Assembly: GCF_014280875.1 (NCBI RefSeq)
Contig: NZ_JACLAL010000005.1
Location: 62,001-126,000, forward strand
Direction: 5' to 3'
Origin: Paenirhizobium daejeonense
Lineage (GTDB): Bacteria; Pseudomonadota; Alphaproteobacteria; Rhizobiales; Rhizobiaceae
Length of the DNA stretch: 64,000 bases
Every line of letters starts with the position of its first letter. Positions within the stretch are counted from its first letter, which is position 1. Positions 7,739 to 16,916 of this stretch are shown here, in pieces. A model generated the notes under the pieces. The model was not told the DNA's origin. It saw only the letters and a program-made list of their open reading frames with translations, and ran no database searches. Made by a program: the position numbers and the translations under genes.

Positions 7739-8998
7739 ATGGAAAAAGTGACGCACAAGGACGTCGAGGCAGCGCTGGAAGCCATGCGGGGCCTGTTCCC
7801 CGCCACGCCGCTGCAGTTCAGCGAGCATCTGAGCGCCCGCCATGGCGCTAATGTCTACCTGAAACGCGAGGATCTGACGCCGGTTCGATCCTACAAGATC
7901 CGTGGCGCCTTCAATTTTCTGCGCAAGATCGTGGCCGATGGCGCCGAGGGCAAGACCTTCGTCTGCGCTTCCGCCGGCAATCACGCCCAGGGCTTCGCTT
8001 TCGTGTGCAGGCATTTCGGTGTGCCGGGGATCGTTTTCATGCCGGTCACCACGCCGCAGCAGAAGATCGACAAGACCCGCATTTTCGGCGGTGAGTTCAT
8101 CACCATCCGCCTGTTCGGCGATATTTTCGACCAGTGCTATACGGCGGCCCGCGAGCATGTCGAGGCGATTGGCGGCTATATGGTGCCGCCTTTCGATCAT
8201 GACGATATCATCGAGGGGCAGGCGACGGTTGCGGCTGAGATCGCCGAGCAGTTGCCGGAAGATGTGACGCCCGATCTCGTCATTGTTCCGGTTGGCGGTG
8301 GTGGCCTGTCCGCCGGTGTCACCGGCTATCTGGCCGATCGCCTCGGTCGCGATGCCTTCCTCTTTTGCGAGCCGGCTGGTGCGCCGAGCCTCAGGAAGAG
8401 CCTTGAGGCCGGAGAAATCGTCACACTGCCGAAGGTCGACAATTTCGTCGATGGCGCAGCTGTTGCCCGGATCGGTGACCTGAATTTCGCAGCCCTGAAG
8501 GATTTCTCGCCCAAGCAGGTGATGATCGTGCCGGAGAATGCGATCTGCGTAACGATGACCGACATGCTCAACGTCGAAGGCGTGGTGCTGGAACCTGCGG
8601 GCGCCCTTTCTCTTGCGGCACTCGATCTTTTGCCGCGCGAACGTCTCGAGGGCAGGACGGTGGTTGCAGTCGTCTCCGGTGGAAATTTCGATTTCGAACG
8701 TCTCCCCGACGTCAAGGAACGCGCGATGCGTTATGCGGGGCTGAAGAAGTACTTCATCCTGCGACTGCCGCAGCGTCCGGGCGCGCTTCGCGATTTCCTC
8801 AACCTGCTGGGTCCCGACGACGACATCGCCCGTTTCGAGTACCTGAAGAAATCCGCCCGCAACTTTGGTTCGATCCTGATCGGCATCGAAACGAACCGGC
8901 GGGAGAATTTCGCGGAGCTGGCGAGCCGGTTTGAAACGGCAGGGCTGGGTTACGAGGATATCACCGAGAACGAAATCCTCGCCAACCTCATCATCTGA
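7739..8998 (+). CDS. ilvA: Threonine ammonia-lyase (biosynthetic type)
   Basis: A 419-residue PLP enzyme deaminating threonine to 2-oxobutyrate, the first step of isoleucine synthesis. The PLP lysine lies in RSYKIRGAF at residue 53, and the phosphate-binding glycine loop is PVGGGGLSAG. The catalytic domain covers about 1-325. A C-terminal ACT-like regulatory domain begins near KKYFILRLPQRPGALRDFL. One ACT-like domain and this length fit the shorter feedback-regulated class (as in Bacillus and Corynebacterium), not the long two-ACT E. coli enzyme. The 3' end overlaps the convergent hydrolase gene by 8 bp. Confidence 0.92.
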   Translation: MEKVTHKDVEAALEAMRGLFPATPLQFSEHLSARHGANVYLKREDLTPVRSYKIRGAFNFLRKIVADGAEGKTFVCASAGNHAQGFAFVCRHFGVPGIVFMPVTTPQQKIDKTRIFGGEFITIRLFGDIFDQCYTAAREHVEAIGGYMVPPFDHDDIIEGQATVAAEIAEQLPEDVTPDLVIVPVGGGGLSAGVTGYLADRLGRDAFLFCEPAGAPSLRKSLEAGEIVTLPKVDNFVDGAAVARIGDLNFAALKDFSPKQVMIVPENAICVTMTDMLNVEGVVLEPAGALSLAALDLLPRERLEGRTVVAVVSGGNFDFERLPDVKERAMRYAGLKKYFILRLPQRPGALRDFLNLLGPDDDIARFEYLKKSARNFGSILIGIETNRRENFAELASRFETAGLGYEDITENEILANLII

Positions 8999-9926
8999 GT
9001 TCGGGTCGTTCTCCGAGCCAGTCTATGATCACGCGGGCAAGCGCTGCCGTCGTGCCTGGCGATAACGCATCGCCAGCGATGACATGCTTCTCGGGATCTC
9101 CGACGGGGCCCGGGTCGAGTAGCCGATGGGGACCGCCCCACCGGTTTGAAACGGCGTAAGTCTTGTCGAAGCGAACGACTCTATCGGATGGCGACTGGAT
9201 GAAGAACGCCGGTGTCGCAAAGCTTTCCACCCGACAATGGGACGCCAGCCTTACAAGCTGAGCCATGGGCAGGAGGGCTTCGACAGGATATGTCGTCGTC
9301 CAGAGCTTCGCGTGGGCAGCGTTTATCGGGTCGAAACTCCGGTGGGAGCCGAGGACCAGATGGGCGATCAGGCGGGCGAAGGGAAGCGTCAGCAGGAATG
9401 CACCGCGATTGGCGATAGCATAGTTCGGCGACAGGAATACTGCGGCCGCCACGCGGCCGGAGAACTGCGGCAGTGACATCGCGTAAGTGGCAAGCGAGGC
9501 GCCGGTCGAGCAGGCCATCACCACGACTTTCTCCCCGAGCCGTTCGCCGATCGCAAGCGCTTCCGAATAGTCCTCAAGCCACGCCTCCAAGCAGGCTTCG
9601 GCCATGGCGTCTCCTGAACGTCCATGACCCGTAAGCCGGGTAAAGAAGAGATTTGCGCCGAGTGAAGTTGCAACCAGATCGGGCAGGGGACGTAGTTCGC
9701 CGGCCGTGGCGGAGAAGCCGTGGATGTAGATGATCGAGATGCGGCTCTGCGCCTTATCGTTTGGGTCCGCCCAGACGATGTGCTTGAGTGCGTGCGGCCG
9801 GATATCAGCATATCTGGCCTCGGACATGGCAAGATACGCCTCCGGATCGGCCCCGATGGTCGCCGGATCGAAATGCGGACAATGTCCGGCCTGATGGCCG
9901 GCGATCAGCGCGAATGGGCACGGCAT
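8991..9926 (-). CDS. Alpha/beta-hydrolase-fold protein
   Basis: A 311-residue predicted hydrolase. The oxyanion-side motif IIYIHGFSATAGE is present, and the nucleophile elbow reads ACSTGAS, so serine is kept but the first glycine of GxSxG is replaced. The acid is probably the aspartate in SPSDRVV, and the base the histidine in EKHVIAGD near the C-terminus. The closest general class is monoacylglycerol-lipase-like or carboxylesterase. The substrate is unknown. No signal peptide is evident. An alternative start is the internal Met near residue 34. Confidence 0.8.
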   Translation of the reverse strand: MPCPFALIAGHQAGHCPHFDPATIGADPEAYLAMSEARYADIRPHALKHIVWADPNDKAQSRISIIYIHGFSATAGELRPLPDLVATSLGANLFFTRLTGHGRSGDAMAEACLEAWLEDYSEALAIGERLGEKVVVMACSTGASLATYAMSLPQFSGRVAAAVFLSPNYAIANRGAFLLTLPFARLIAHLVLGSHRSFDPINAAHAKLWTTTYPVEALLPMAQLVRLASHCRVESFATPAFFIQSPSDRVVRFDKTYAVSNRWGGPHRLLDPGPVGDPEKHVIAGDALSPGTTAALARVIIDWLGERPELR

Positions 9927-10111
9927 GGGCGGCCCGGCTCTGCTCCGTGGTTCGTTTGAAGCCTAGCCTGTCCTGTTGGAAAGACAAGATGATGTCGGTC
10001 CATCTGGAGAGGCGAGCCATCTTGTCCCTCCTATCGCCCTTAGATGGAGCTTCCGCAATTTCCAGACCGCCGGGACTTTTTCTCCGTCACTCTATGTGGT
10101 AGCCAATCGCC

Positions 10112-10435
10112 ATGGCTTCCTTTCTTTCGAACATCCTGTCCGTTTTCTCCGGTGGCTCCAAGGGAGCGGCACCGTCCGCGCCCGCTGCTGAGCCTCAGGC
10201 CTATCAGGAGTGCCTGATCCACGCCGCACCGATCCGCGAGGGTAGCCAGTATCGGCTGGCCGGAAAGATCGAGAAGCAGGTGAACGGCGAGACGCTTGAG
10301 CGCACCTTCATCCGGGCCGACATCTTCACGTCGCTCGATGATGCGCTGGAATGCACCTTCCGCAAGGCGCGCCAGATCATCGACCAGAACGGTGCCTCGC
10401 TTTTTTCCGATGGCGAGAAGTCGCGCAACGTCTGA
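10112..10435 (+). CDS. HlyU-family small protein
   Basis: A 107-residue protein whose C-terminal 75 residues (QECLIHAAPIREGSQYRLAG, then GETLERTFIRADIF, then FRKARQIIDQNGASLF) match the HlyU family of small winged-helix-like proteins. The Vibrio founder activates haemolysin genes, while in rhizobia these are orphan conserved proteins of unknown target. The N-terminal 25 residues are an Ala/Pro/Gly-rich linker after a short amphipathic helix. No partner gene is linked. Confidence 0.78.
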   Translation: MASFLSNILSVFSGGSKGAAPSAPAAEPQAYQECLIHAAPIREGSQYRLAGKIEKQVNGETLERTFIRADIFTSLDDALECTFRKARQIIDQNGASLFSDGEKSRNV

Positions 10436-10528
10436 CCGTGGCAGGTGCGAGGCTGCGACGGCGTAGCGCATCATAAGTCTTTCCGCATCGCAAAAAACCA
10501 CCTGTCACGAACACGTAATCTTAAATGA

Positions 10529-13500
10529 TTGTCGCTTGTATTGACCGATCAATATCTTGTTGAATCGGTTCGCACCTTGCGATTTTTATTTATTGTTCAC
10601 CCGTTTTTCCGGCTTGCGGCACTAGCGTTCGCTACCCTTGCTGCACCGGCTAAGGGCGTCGCAGCATCCGCCCCAGGAGATACCGCCTCTGCAGCTGGCA
10701 ATATCGCCTGGCTGATGGCAGCTGCTGGCATGGTCATGATGATGCAGGTCGGCTTCCTCCTCCTTGAAGCCGGGATGGTGCGTTCCAAGAACTCGATCAA
10801 CGTCGCTCAGAAGAACCTTCTGGACTTCGTCTTCGGAGCGGTCGCCTTCGCTGCGATCGGCTTTATGTTCGCTTTTGGCGCTTCCGGTTGGCTTCCGGTC
10901 GGTGTCGATGGTGATTTCTTCTTTCTCCAGAGGCTCGATAGCTGGGAATCCGCCTTCTTCGTCTTTCAGGTGATGTTCTGTGGCACGGCTGCTACCATCG
11001 TCTCGGGTGCCGTTGCCGAGCGCATGAAGCTCGCAGCCTATGTTTTCGGCTCCATCTTCCTTTCCGCGGTGATCTATCCGTTCTTTGTACATTGGGCCTG
11101 GGGAGGGGCACTGGGCCCCAATTCCGGTGCATTCCTCGCCAATCTCGGTTTCGTCGATTTCGCCGGTTCCACGGTGGTTCATGCGACCGGCGGCTGGATA
11201 TCGCTTGCGGCCTGCGCCGTTATCGGTCCTCGGCTGGGGCGCTATGACAGTGAGGGACGACCGGTCCGGATCGCGGGGCATAGTCCCGTTCTGTCGACGA
11301 CCGGCGCCCTTATCCTTTTCTTCGGCTGGATCGGCTTCAATGGGGGCTCGACGCTTTCGGCCAATGCGGACGTGGCTCCGATCATCCTCAATACGGTGCT
11401 TGCCGGGGGCATCGCCTGCTGCGTCGGTTATGTGCTTGGATATATGCAGGATCAGATCGTTTTGCCGGAGAAGTCGCTCTGCGGCATGCTGGGCGGACTG
11501 GTTGCCGTAACAGCCGGCTGCCAGGTTCTACAGCCGGGTGGAGCACTGATCGTCGGCGCTCTCGGAGCCGCGGTAGCGATATTCGCCAACGACTTCCTGG
11601 AGCGCAAGCTGAAGATCGATGACGCCGTCGGTGCAATCGGCGTTCACGGCTTCGCCGGTGTTGCCGGCACGCTCGCCTTGGCGTTGCTGGCCCCGGTTGA
11701 TCGCCTGCCCGCTGGCGGACGATTGGAGCAGCTATATGTGCAGGCATTCGGCTCGGCACTGAATTTCTACTGGGCATTCGGCCTCGGCTGGATATTCTTC
11801 AAGGTGCTGGACAAGACGCTTGGTATCCGTGTGTCGGGCGAGGTCGAGGAGATCGGCCTCAACGTTGCCGAACACGGCAGCCGGCTGGGTGTCGGCCATG
11901 TGGAGCAGGCATTGTCGGATCTCCTGTCCGGCGCGGCGGACCTGAGCCGCAGGCTTCCTGTCGAAGCGGGTGACGAGGCAGAGAACCTGACCGCGCTTTT
12001 CAACCGCTTGATGGACAACATCCAGACCGAGGAAAGAGCACGCGAGGAGGAACGCTCGCTGAAGCGCGACGACGAGGAAGCCGAGCGCGTTACGGCCCTC
12101 GCCAACGCCACCTTCGAGGCCATTGTCATCTATCATGATGGGATCATCCTCGATGGCAATGAACAGCTGGCGGAATTGATGGGTGTTTCTCTTGATCAAC
12201 TGATTGGCCGGCCTATCCGGGATGTTCTTGCTGCAGATCAGGCAGAGGCCGACGCCATGACAGGCGCCGAAGGCGGTTTCGACATGGAGATCAGCCTGCT
12301 GCGCGACGATGGCGAGGTTATCCCGGTCGAGATGAAGGGGCGCGAGATTGTTTATCGCGGAAAACCCATGCGTATCGGCTGCCTTGTCGATCTTCGCGAG
12401 CGCAAGCGTGTCGAAAACCAGATCCGCTACCTTGCCCAGCATGATCCACTGACATCCCTACCGAACCGGGCGTTGTTCAACCAGAGGCTCGCAGATAGCG
12501 TGAGGGATATACGGCGGCAGGGCGGATGCGCCGTGCTGATGATCGATCTGGATCACTTCAAGGATATCAACGATATCCACGGGCATCCCGCCGGCGATGC
12601 AGTGATCCGCGAGGCCGCTGACCGTCTGCAACGTATACTGGGAAGTCATGACGTCGCCGCCAGGCTTGGCGGCGACGAGTTCGCCATCATCCTGTCCCGA
12701 ATCAATTTTCAGGCCCAGGTCGAGGATTTCTGCGGCCGGTTGGCGCAGTCGTTCCGCAAGCCCTTTGAAATAGGGGGCGGCGATTTGATCAGGTGTGGTG
12801 TCAGTATCGGCGCCGCGATGTGTCCAGACCACGCAGAAACGGTTGAGGAACTGGTCGGCCGCGCGGACGTGGCACTTTACCACGCCAAGAATTCCGGTCG
12901 TAATACGTTCCGTATCTTCAAGCCCGGCATGAATACGCTGATCGAGAAACGCCGTGCCCTTGAGGTGGACCTCGACGCGGGCATCGCAAGGGGTGAGTTC
13001 GAACTTTTTCTGCAGCCGCGTGTCGACGTGGTTTCCGCCGAGGTGACGTCCTATGAAGCCTTGCTCCGCTGGCATCACCCGGAACGCGGCATCGTCAGCC
13101 CCGTCGATTTCATTCCGGTGGCCGAGGCTTCCGGCAAGATCATCGCGCTGGGTGAATGGGCCATCCGCGAGGCATGCCGCATGCTTTCGCTTGAGGCGAA
13201 CGTTGGCAGGCTTTCCATCAATGTCAGTCCGATACAGTTTCGCCACACCGATTTCCGCCGTCGTCTCGACGAGATCGTGCGCACAGCCGGCGTGGAGACG
13301 AAGCGGCTGGAGCTTGAGATCACCGAAAGCGTGTTGATCGATGACGACAAGCGGGCGCTCAAGATCCTCAACGAACTCAAGGTGAGCGGCTACGAAATAG
13401 CGCTCGACGACTTCGGTACCGGTTATTCTTCCCTGTCCTATCTGAGCCGCTATCCCTTCGATACGATCAAGATCGACCGCGGTTTTGTCTCCAACCTGGG

Positions 13501-13768
13501 GGAGGAAGGTAGCGCAGAGGCGATCGTTCACTCGATCATCGATCTTGGCGGCAGACTTGGTATGACCGTGGTCGCCGAAGGTGTGGAAACACTGGAGCAG
13601 GCTCGCTTCCTGGCAAGGTCCGGATGCGATGAACTGCAGGGATATCTGCTCGGCCGACCGCAGCCGCTTGACAAGATTGCGCTCTCAGTGCCGGCCGAAG
13701 TGGTGGCTGGTCTAGCCATGGAAATACATGGTGGAGCAGAGACGCCAGCAACTCAACGTGCGTCGTGA
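10529..13768 (+). CDS. Ammonium transporter fused to PAS-GGDEF-EAL (c-di-GMP signalling)
   Basis: A 1079-residue fusion. Residues about 50-450 are an Amt/MEP/Rh channel, with the pore aspartate in DFAGS (210), twin histidines His218 (VVH) and His373 (GVHG), and the Ser274 equivalent in FNGGS. The typical Amt tail motif GLNVAEHGS follows. A charged helical linker (about 450-520) leads to a PAS domain (about 525-635). Next come a GGDEF domain (intact GGDEF at 714, but the inhibitory-site RxxD position reads GSHD) and an EAL domain (EALLRW at 843, LDDFGTGYSS, AEGVET). The intact channel and both catalytic motifs suggest an ammonium sensor or transceptor controlling c-di-GMP. The start is probably TTG at 10529; other in-frame TTG codons at 10541 and 10577 are possible, and the first ATG lies inside helix 1. 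Confidence 0.92.
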   Translation: MSLVLTDQYLVESVRTLRFLFIVHPFFRLAALAFATLAAPAKGVAASAPGDTASAAGNIAWLMAAAGMVMMMQVGFLLLEAGMVRSKNSINVAQKNLLDFVFGAVAFAAIGFMFAFGASGWLPVGVDGDFFFLQRLDSWESAFFVFQVMFCGTAATIVSGAVAERMKLAAYVFGSIFLSAVIYPFFVHWAWGGALGPNSGAFLANLGFVDFAGSTVVHATGGWISLAACAVIGPRLGRYDSEGRPVRIAGHSPVLSTTGALILFFGWIGFNGGSTLSANADVAPIILNTVLAGGIACCVGYVLGYMQDQIVLPEKSLCGMLGGLVAVTAGCQVLQPGGALIVGALGAAVAIFANDFLERKLKIDDAVGAIGVHGFAGVAGTLALALLAPVDRLPAGGRLEQLYVQAFGSALNFYWAFGLGWIFFKVLDKTLGIRVSGEVEEIGLNVAEHGSRLGVGHVEQALSDLLSGAADLSRRLPVEAGDEAENLTALFNRLMDNIQTEERAREEERSLKRDDEEAERVTALANATFEAIVIYHDGIILDGNEQLAELMGVSLDQLIGRPIRDVLAADQAEADAMTGAEGGFDMEISLLRDDGEVIPVEMKGREIVYRGKPMRIGCLVDLRERKRVENQIRYLAQHDPLTSLPNRALFNQRLADSVRDIRRQGGCAVLMIDLDHFKDINDIHGHPAGDAVIREAADRLQRILGSHDVAARLGGDEFAIILSRINFQAQVEDFCGRLAQSFRKPFEIGGGDLIRCGVSIGAAMCPDHAETVEELVGRADVALYHAKNSGRNTFRIFKPGMNTLIEKRRALEVDLDAGIARGEFELFLQPRVDVVSAEVTSYEALLRWHHPERGIVSPVDFIPVAEASGKIIALGEWAIREACRMLSLEANVGRLSINVSPIQFRHTDFRRRLDEIVRTAGVETKRLELEITESVLIDDDKRALKILNELKVSGYEIALDDFGTGYSSLSYLSRYPFDTIKIDRGFVSNLGEEGSAEAIVHSIIDLGGRLGMTVVAEGVETLEQARFLARSGCDELQGYLLGRPQPLDKIALSVPAEVVAGLAMEIHGGAETPATQRAS

Positions 13769-13889
13769 CGCGTCGAAGATTGCTTAACCCTACCGCTAAG
13801 GGATCCGGGGCCGCCTTTCGAACGACGATAAAGCCTGATAATGCGTATGCAAGGCGTTGATCTGTCGCCTTAGGTGAAGGACATCGAGC

Positions 13890-15152
13890 ATGCAGACGTG
13901 GAACCTGGCCTTGTTCGTCAGCGAAGCGGTTCTCTACTTCGTCCTGATGACGACGCTCCTTCATTTCCGGCACCGCATTGGCCTTGGTGTCTTTCTGACG
14001 GCGCTTGGGGTCATGCACTTTGTTGAGACCTATCTCGCGGCGGTCTTCTATATCGAGCTTCCCTTCGGCGTCGTCTCACCGGGCTCTTCCGTGTTCTTCG
14101 CCGGCAAGCTGATGCTGATCCTGATGCTCTACATCAAGGAAGATGCGTCCACCGTACGCCAGCCGATCTACGGGCTCTTTCTAGGCAATCTCGTGACGGT
14201 TGCAATGGCGCAACTTCTGCTGCTGCACCAGACGGTCGAGCCGACGGCAGCGCAGGCCGCCGACATGACCTTCCTGCGGGAGATGGGCCTGCTGATGATT
14301 TGGGGCACGACGCTGCTCTACGTCGATTCGCTCGGCATCATCCTCCTTTATGAGCGGCTTGGTCGGATGATGCCGCGCCTTCCGGTCGCCAGATTCTGGC
14401 TTTCCGGCGCTCTCGTGTTGACCTTCGACCAGATCGGGTTCTTCGCGCTCCTGAACTATCTGTTTGATACGCCTCCTGAAGTCTTCTGGGGAGGCTGGCG
14501 TGCCAAGATGGTGTCGCTCATCCTGTATTCGGCAATGTTCGCGATTTACCACCGGCTGCTGCGGGGTGGTGGCGTATTGCACTCTCGGCGTCCGATCCGG
14601 GATGTGTTCAGCGATTTGACGTTCCGCGAACGCTACGAGGACCTGCTGTCCCGGACGGGGCGCGACGTGCTAACCGGGGTGTTCGATCGCAGCCGGATGG
14701 AGATTGAGGCCCCGCGCCTCCTTCGCGAGTCGCTGAAGGAGGAGGAGCCGGCCAGCCTGATGATTATCGACGTGGACTATTTCAAGTCGATCAACGATCG
14801 CTTCGGCCATCTACGCGGCGATGCATTACTGAAGGAGATCGCTGGCTGTCTTCAGTCCACGGTCAGGCCGCAGGACCATCTCTTCCGCTTTGGCGGTGAG
14901 GAATTCGTGGTGATGTGTCCACGCACAGCCTATGCGGAAGCGTTGCTGCTTGGGGAAAAGCTGTGCAGGACTATCCGCAATCAGGTCAACAATCCCACCG
15001 GCGAGGCCGTAACCATCAGTCTAGGCATTGCCGCCGCCCCTGAGGACGGCGGCAGTTTCAACAGTCTACTGTCACTGGCAGACGAGCGGCTTTATCAGGC
15101 CAAGAACGATGGCCGAAACCGAATCGTAGGCCGGCCGATCGCAGAGGCTTAG
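13890..15152 (+). CDS. Membrane-bound diguanylate cyclase (GGDEF)
   Basis: A 420-residue protein. Residues 1-230 hold about six or seven hydrophobic helices forming an unnamed membrane sensor. The rest is a GGDEF domain with DVDYFKSINDRFGH and the active-site GGEEF near residue 335. The product-inhibition site RPQD precedes it by five residues and is intact, so the enzyme is probably an active, feedback-inhibited cyclase making c-di-GMP from GTP. It starts 121 bp after the Amt-GGDEF-EAL gene on the same strand, and co-transcription is possible. The sensor input is unknown. Confidence 0.9.
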   Translation: MQTWNLALFVSEAVLYFVLMTTLLHFRHRIGLGVFLTALGVMHFVETYLAAVFYIELPFGVVSPGSSVFFAGKLMLILMLYIKEDASTVRQPIYGLFLGNLVTVAMAQLLLLHQTVEPTAAQAADMTFLREMGLLMIWGTTLLYVDSLGIILLYERLGRMMPRLPVARFWLSGALVLTFDQIGFFALLNYLFDTPPEVFWGGWRAKMVSLILYSAMFAIYHRLLRGGGVLHSRRPIRDVFSDLTFRERYEDLLSRTGRDVLTGVFDRSRMEIEAPRLLRESLKEEEPASLMIIDVDYFKSINDRFGHLRGDALLKEIAGCLQSTVRPQDHLFRFGGEEFVVMCPRTAYAEALLLGEKLCRTIRNQVNNPTGEAVTISLGIAAAPEDGGSFNSLLSLADERLYQAKNDGRNRIVGRPIAEA

Positions 15153-15763
15153 GCAGCCTTGGCCAGTTCCTGGGCGCGAGCCTGAGCGGCGCCGATTGCC
15201 TTCTCCGCAGCTTCCGGACCGTAGGCCACGCCTTCGATGCGGATCGCCTCGATATCGGTGATGCCAATGAAGTTCAGGACGCGGCGGAGATAGGGCTCAG
15301 CAAAGTCCAGAGCGGCTGCGTCGCCGGAGTAGATGCCGCCGGAAGCAATCACGAGGTAAGCCTTCTTGCCCTTCAAAAGGCCGACCGGGCCGTTCTCGGT
15401 GTAGTTGAAGGTGCGACCGGCGCGGGCGACGTGATCGACCCAGGACTTCAGGATCGAGGAGATGCCGAAGTTGATGAAGCCGCTGGAGAGAACGATCGTG
15501 TCGGCAGCCAGCAGTTCATCAACCGCTGCGTCGGAGACGGCGATGGCCTCCGCCTGAGCTGGCGTGCGATCAGCCGGGGCAAGACGGATTGCCGAGGAGA
15601 AGTCGCTGCCGATGTGCGGCAGGGGATTTGCGGACAGGTCGCGGTCCACGACAGTGGAGCCGGGGGCCTTCTTCTGCAGTTCGTCGACGAGCTGCAGGGC
15701 GATCTTGGTGGAGAGGGAATCGTCACCACGGGTGCTGCCGCGGACGAGAAGAATGGAGGACAT
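15149..15763 (-). CDS. azoR: FMN-dependent NADH-azoreductase
   Basis: A 204-residue flavodoxin-like reductase of the AzoR/AcpD family, which reduces quinones and azo bonds with NADH. Visible family segments are ILLVRGSTRGDDSLS near the N-terminus (FMN phosphate loop), SSGFINFGISSILKSWVDHVARAGRTFNY in the middle, and ASGGIYSG. The start at 15763 sits after an AGAGG-like sequence and gives the usual length. The 3' end overlaps the convergent GGDEF gene by 4 bp. It is divergent from a LysR regulator, the standard arrangement for regulator and target. Confidence 0.92.
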   Translation of the reverse strand: MSSILLVRGSTRGDDSLSTKIALQLVDELQKKAPGSTVVDRDLSANPLPHIGSDFSSAIRLAPADRTPAQAEAIAVSDAAVDELLAADTIVLSSGFINFGISSILKSWVDHVARAGRTFNYTENGPVGLLKGKKAYLVIASGGIYSGDAAALDFAEPYLRRVLNFIGITDIEAIRIEGVAYGPEAAEKAIGAAQARAQELAKAA

Positions 15764-15866
15764 GGTCTTACCTCTTGATCTGGAATTGGTCCCCGCAGGT
15801 CCAGGGAGGAGACCTTTGCGGTGCAAGACAGATAAGTTGCGCGACCAATCGAAAAAACTGTGATAA

Positions 15867-15887
15867 TATCGATCCTCTCAATCGATA
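15867..15887. promoter_or_regulatory. Inverted repeat in the azoR/LysR divergent promoter
   Basis: Perfect 7 bp arms TATCGAT and ATCGATA are separated by 7 bp. This fits the ATC-N9-GAT / T-N11-A geometry of LysR-family operators and lies 15 bp before the LysR start. Confidence 0.5.
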
Positions 15888-15901
15888 ATTTGGATAGAAG
15901 C

Positions 15902-16903
15902 ATGTTGCCCAATCCCACACTCGATCAGCTGCAGGTCTTTGTTGCCATTGCAGAAACCGGCAGTTTCTCCGCCGCAGCACGACGTCTAAACCGGGCTCAG
16001 TCCGTTATCAGCTACACGATCGGCAATCTGGAGGCTCAGCTTCAGCTCTCGCTGTTCGAACGCAGCGGCGCGCGGCAGCCGACGTTGACCGAGGCGGGGC
16101 GGGCAGTGCTGGAGGATGCCAAGCGCATTATCGCCGATCTCGATGGCTTGAGGGCGCGCACCAAGGCGCTGACTGAAGGGCTGGAGCCGAAATTATCGGT
16201 GGCCGTCAGCGTCATGGTGCCGGATTTCACGGTGATGGCGGTGTTGACGCTTTTCCAGCAGACTTTCCCAACGGTGCCGCTGCACCTCACGGTCGGTTCT
16301 CCCTTCTTTGTCGCGAGAATGGTTGACGAGGGGAATGCGGACATTGCCATCGGCGGCGCGACCAAGGAAGCCAGCGGCGGTGTCGTCGAGCGGAAGATCG
16401 GCCATTCCTTTATCGTTCCAGTGGCTGCTCCGCAGCATCGTCTGGCGGCGCTGGGACGGCGGCTGAGCTTCGCCGATGTTGTTGACGACGTGCAGATCGT
16501 CGTGACCGATAGCGCCCGGCCACTCGACGATCGGGGCTTCAACATCATTTCCCGGCGCAGGTGGCACGTCAGTGACATGACCACCAAGCACAGGCTGGTG
16601 CTCGCCGGCCTCGGATGGGGTGGGGTGCCTCTCGCCATGGTGCGGGACGATATCAAGGATGGGCGTCTCGTCCGGCTGGATGTCGAACCCTACGAACAAT
16701 TCGAATATCCGCTGGCGGCTCTCTGGCGTGTCGCGACACCACCGGGGCCAGCCGGGCGCTGGCTGGTTGATCGTTTTGCCGAACGCCTGTCGAACTGCCC
16801 CGACAACATGACGGATGCCATAGCGCATATCACCAGTGACGACGATCCGGCGGCAGCTAGAATGAAGAGAGCCGCTCCGGCGGTGTTGCGCGAAGCGGTC
16901 TGA
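15902..16903 (+). CDS. LysR-family transcriptional regulator
   Basis: A 333-residue regulator with an N-terminal winged helix-turn-helix (LDQLQVFVAIAETGSFSAAARRLNRAQSVISYTIGNLEAQL) and a two-lobed effector-binding domain from about residue 95. The start at 15902 (MLPNPT) is family-typical; the frame extends 42 bp upstream through the inverted repeat. It probably represses or activates the divergent azoR, perhaps in response to quinones or electrophiles, which is inferred from position. The C-terminal 40 residues are longer than usual. Confidence 0.9.
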   Translation: MLPNPTLDQLQVFVAIAETGSFSAAARRLNRAQSVISYTIGNLEAQLQLSLFERSGARQPTLTEAGRAVLEDAKRIIADLDGLRARTKALTEGLEPKLSVAVSVMVPDFTVMAVLTLFQQTFPTVPLHLTVGSPFFVARMVDEGNADIAIGGATKEASGGVVERKIGHSFIVPVAAPQHRLAALGRRLSFADVVDDVQIVVTDSARPLDDRGFNIISRRRWHVSDMTTKHRLVLAGLGWGGVPLAMVRDDIKDGRLVRLDVEPYEQFEYPLAALWRVATPPGPAGRWLVDRFAERLSNCPDNMTDAIAHITSDDDPAAARMKRAAPAVLREAV

Positions 16904-16916
16904 TCGACTTTCAGGC

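Noticed and set aside
12458-13531. A long minus-strand frame opposite the GGDEF-EAL part of the Amt fusion
   Set aside because: The plus strand encodes intact GGDEF and EAL motifs here. The minus frame has no recognisable motif.
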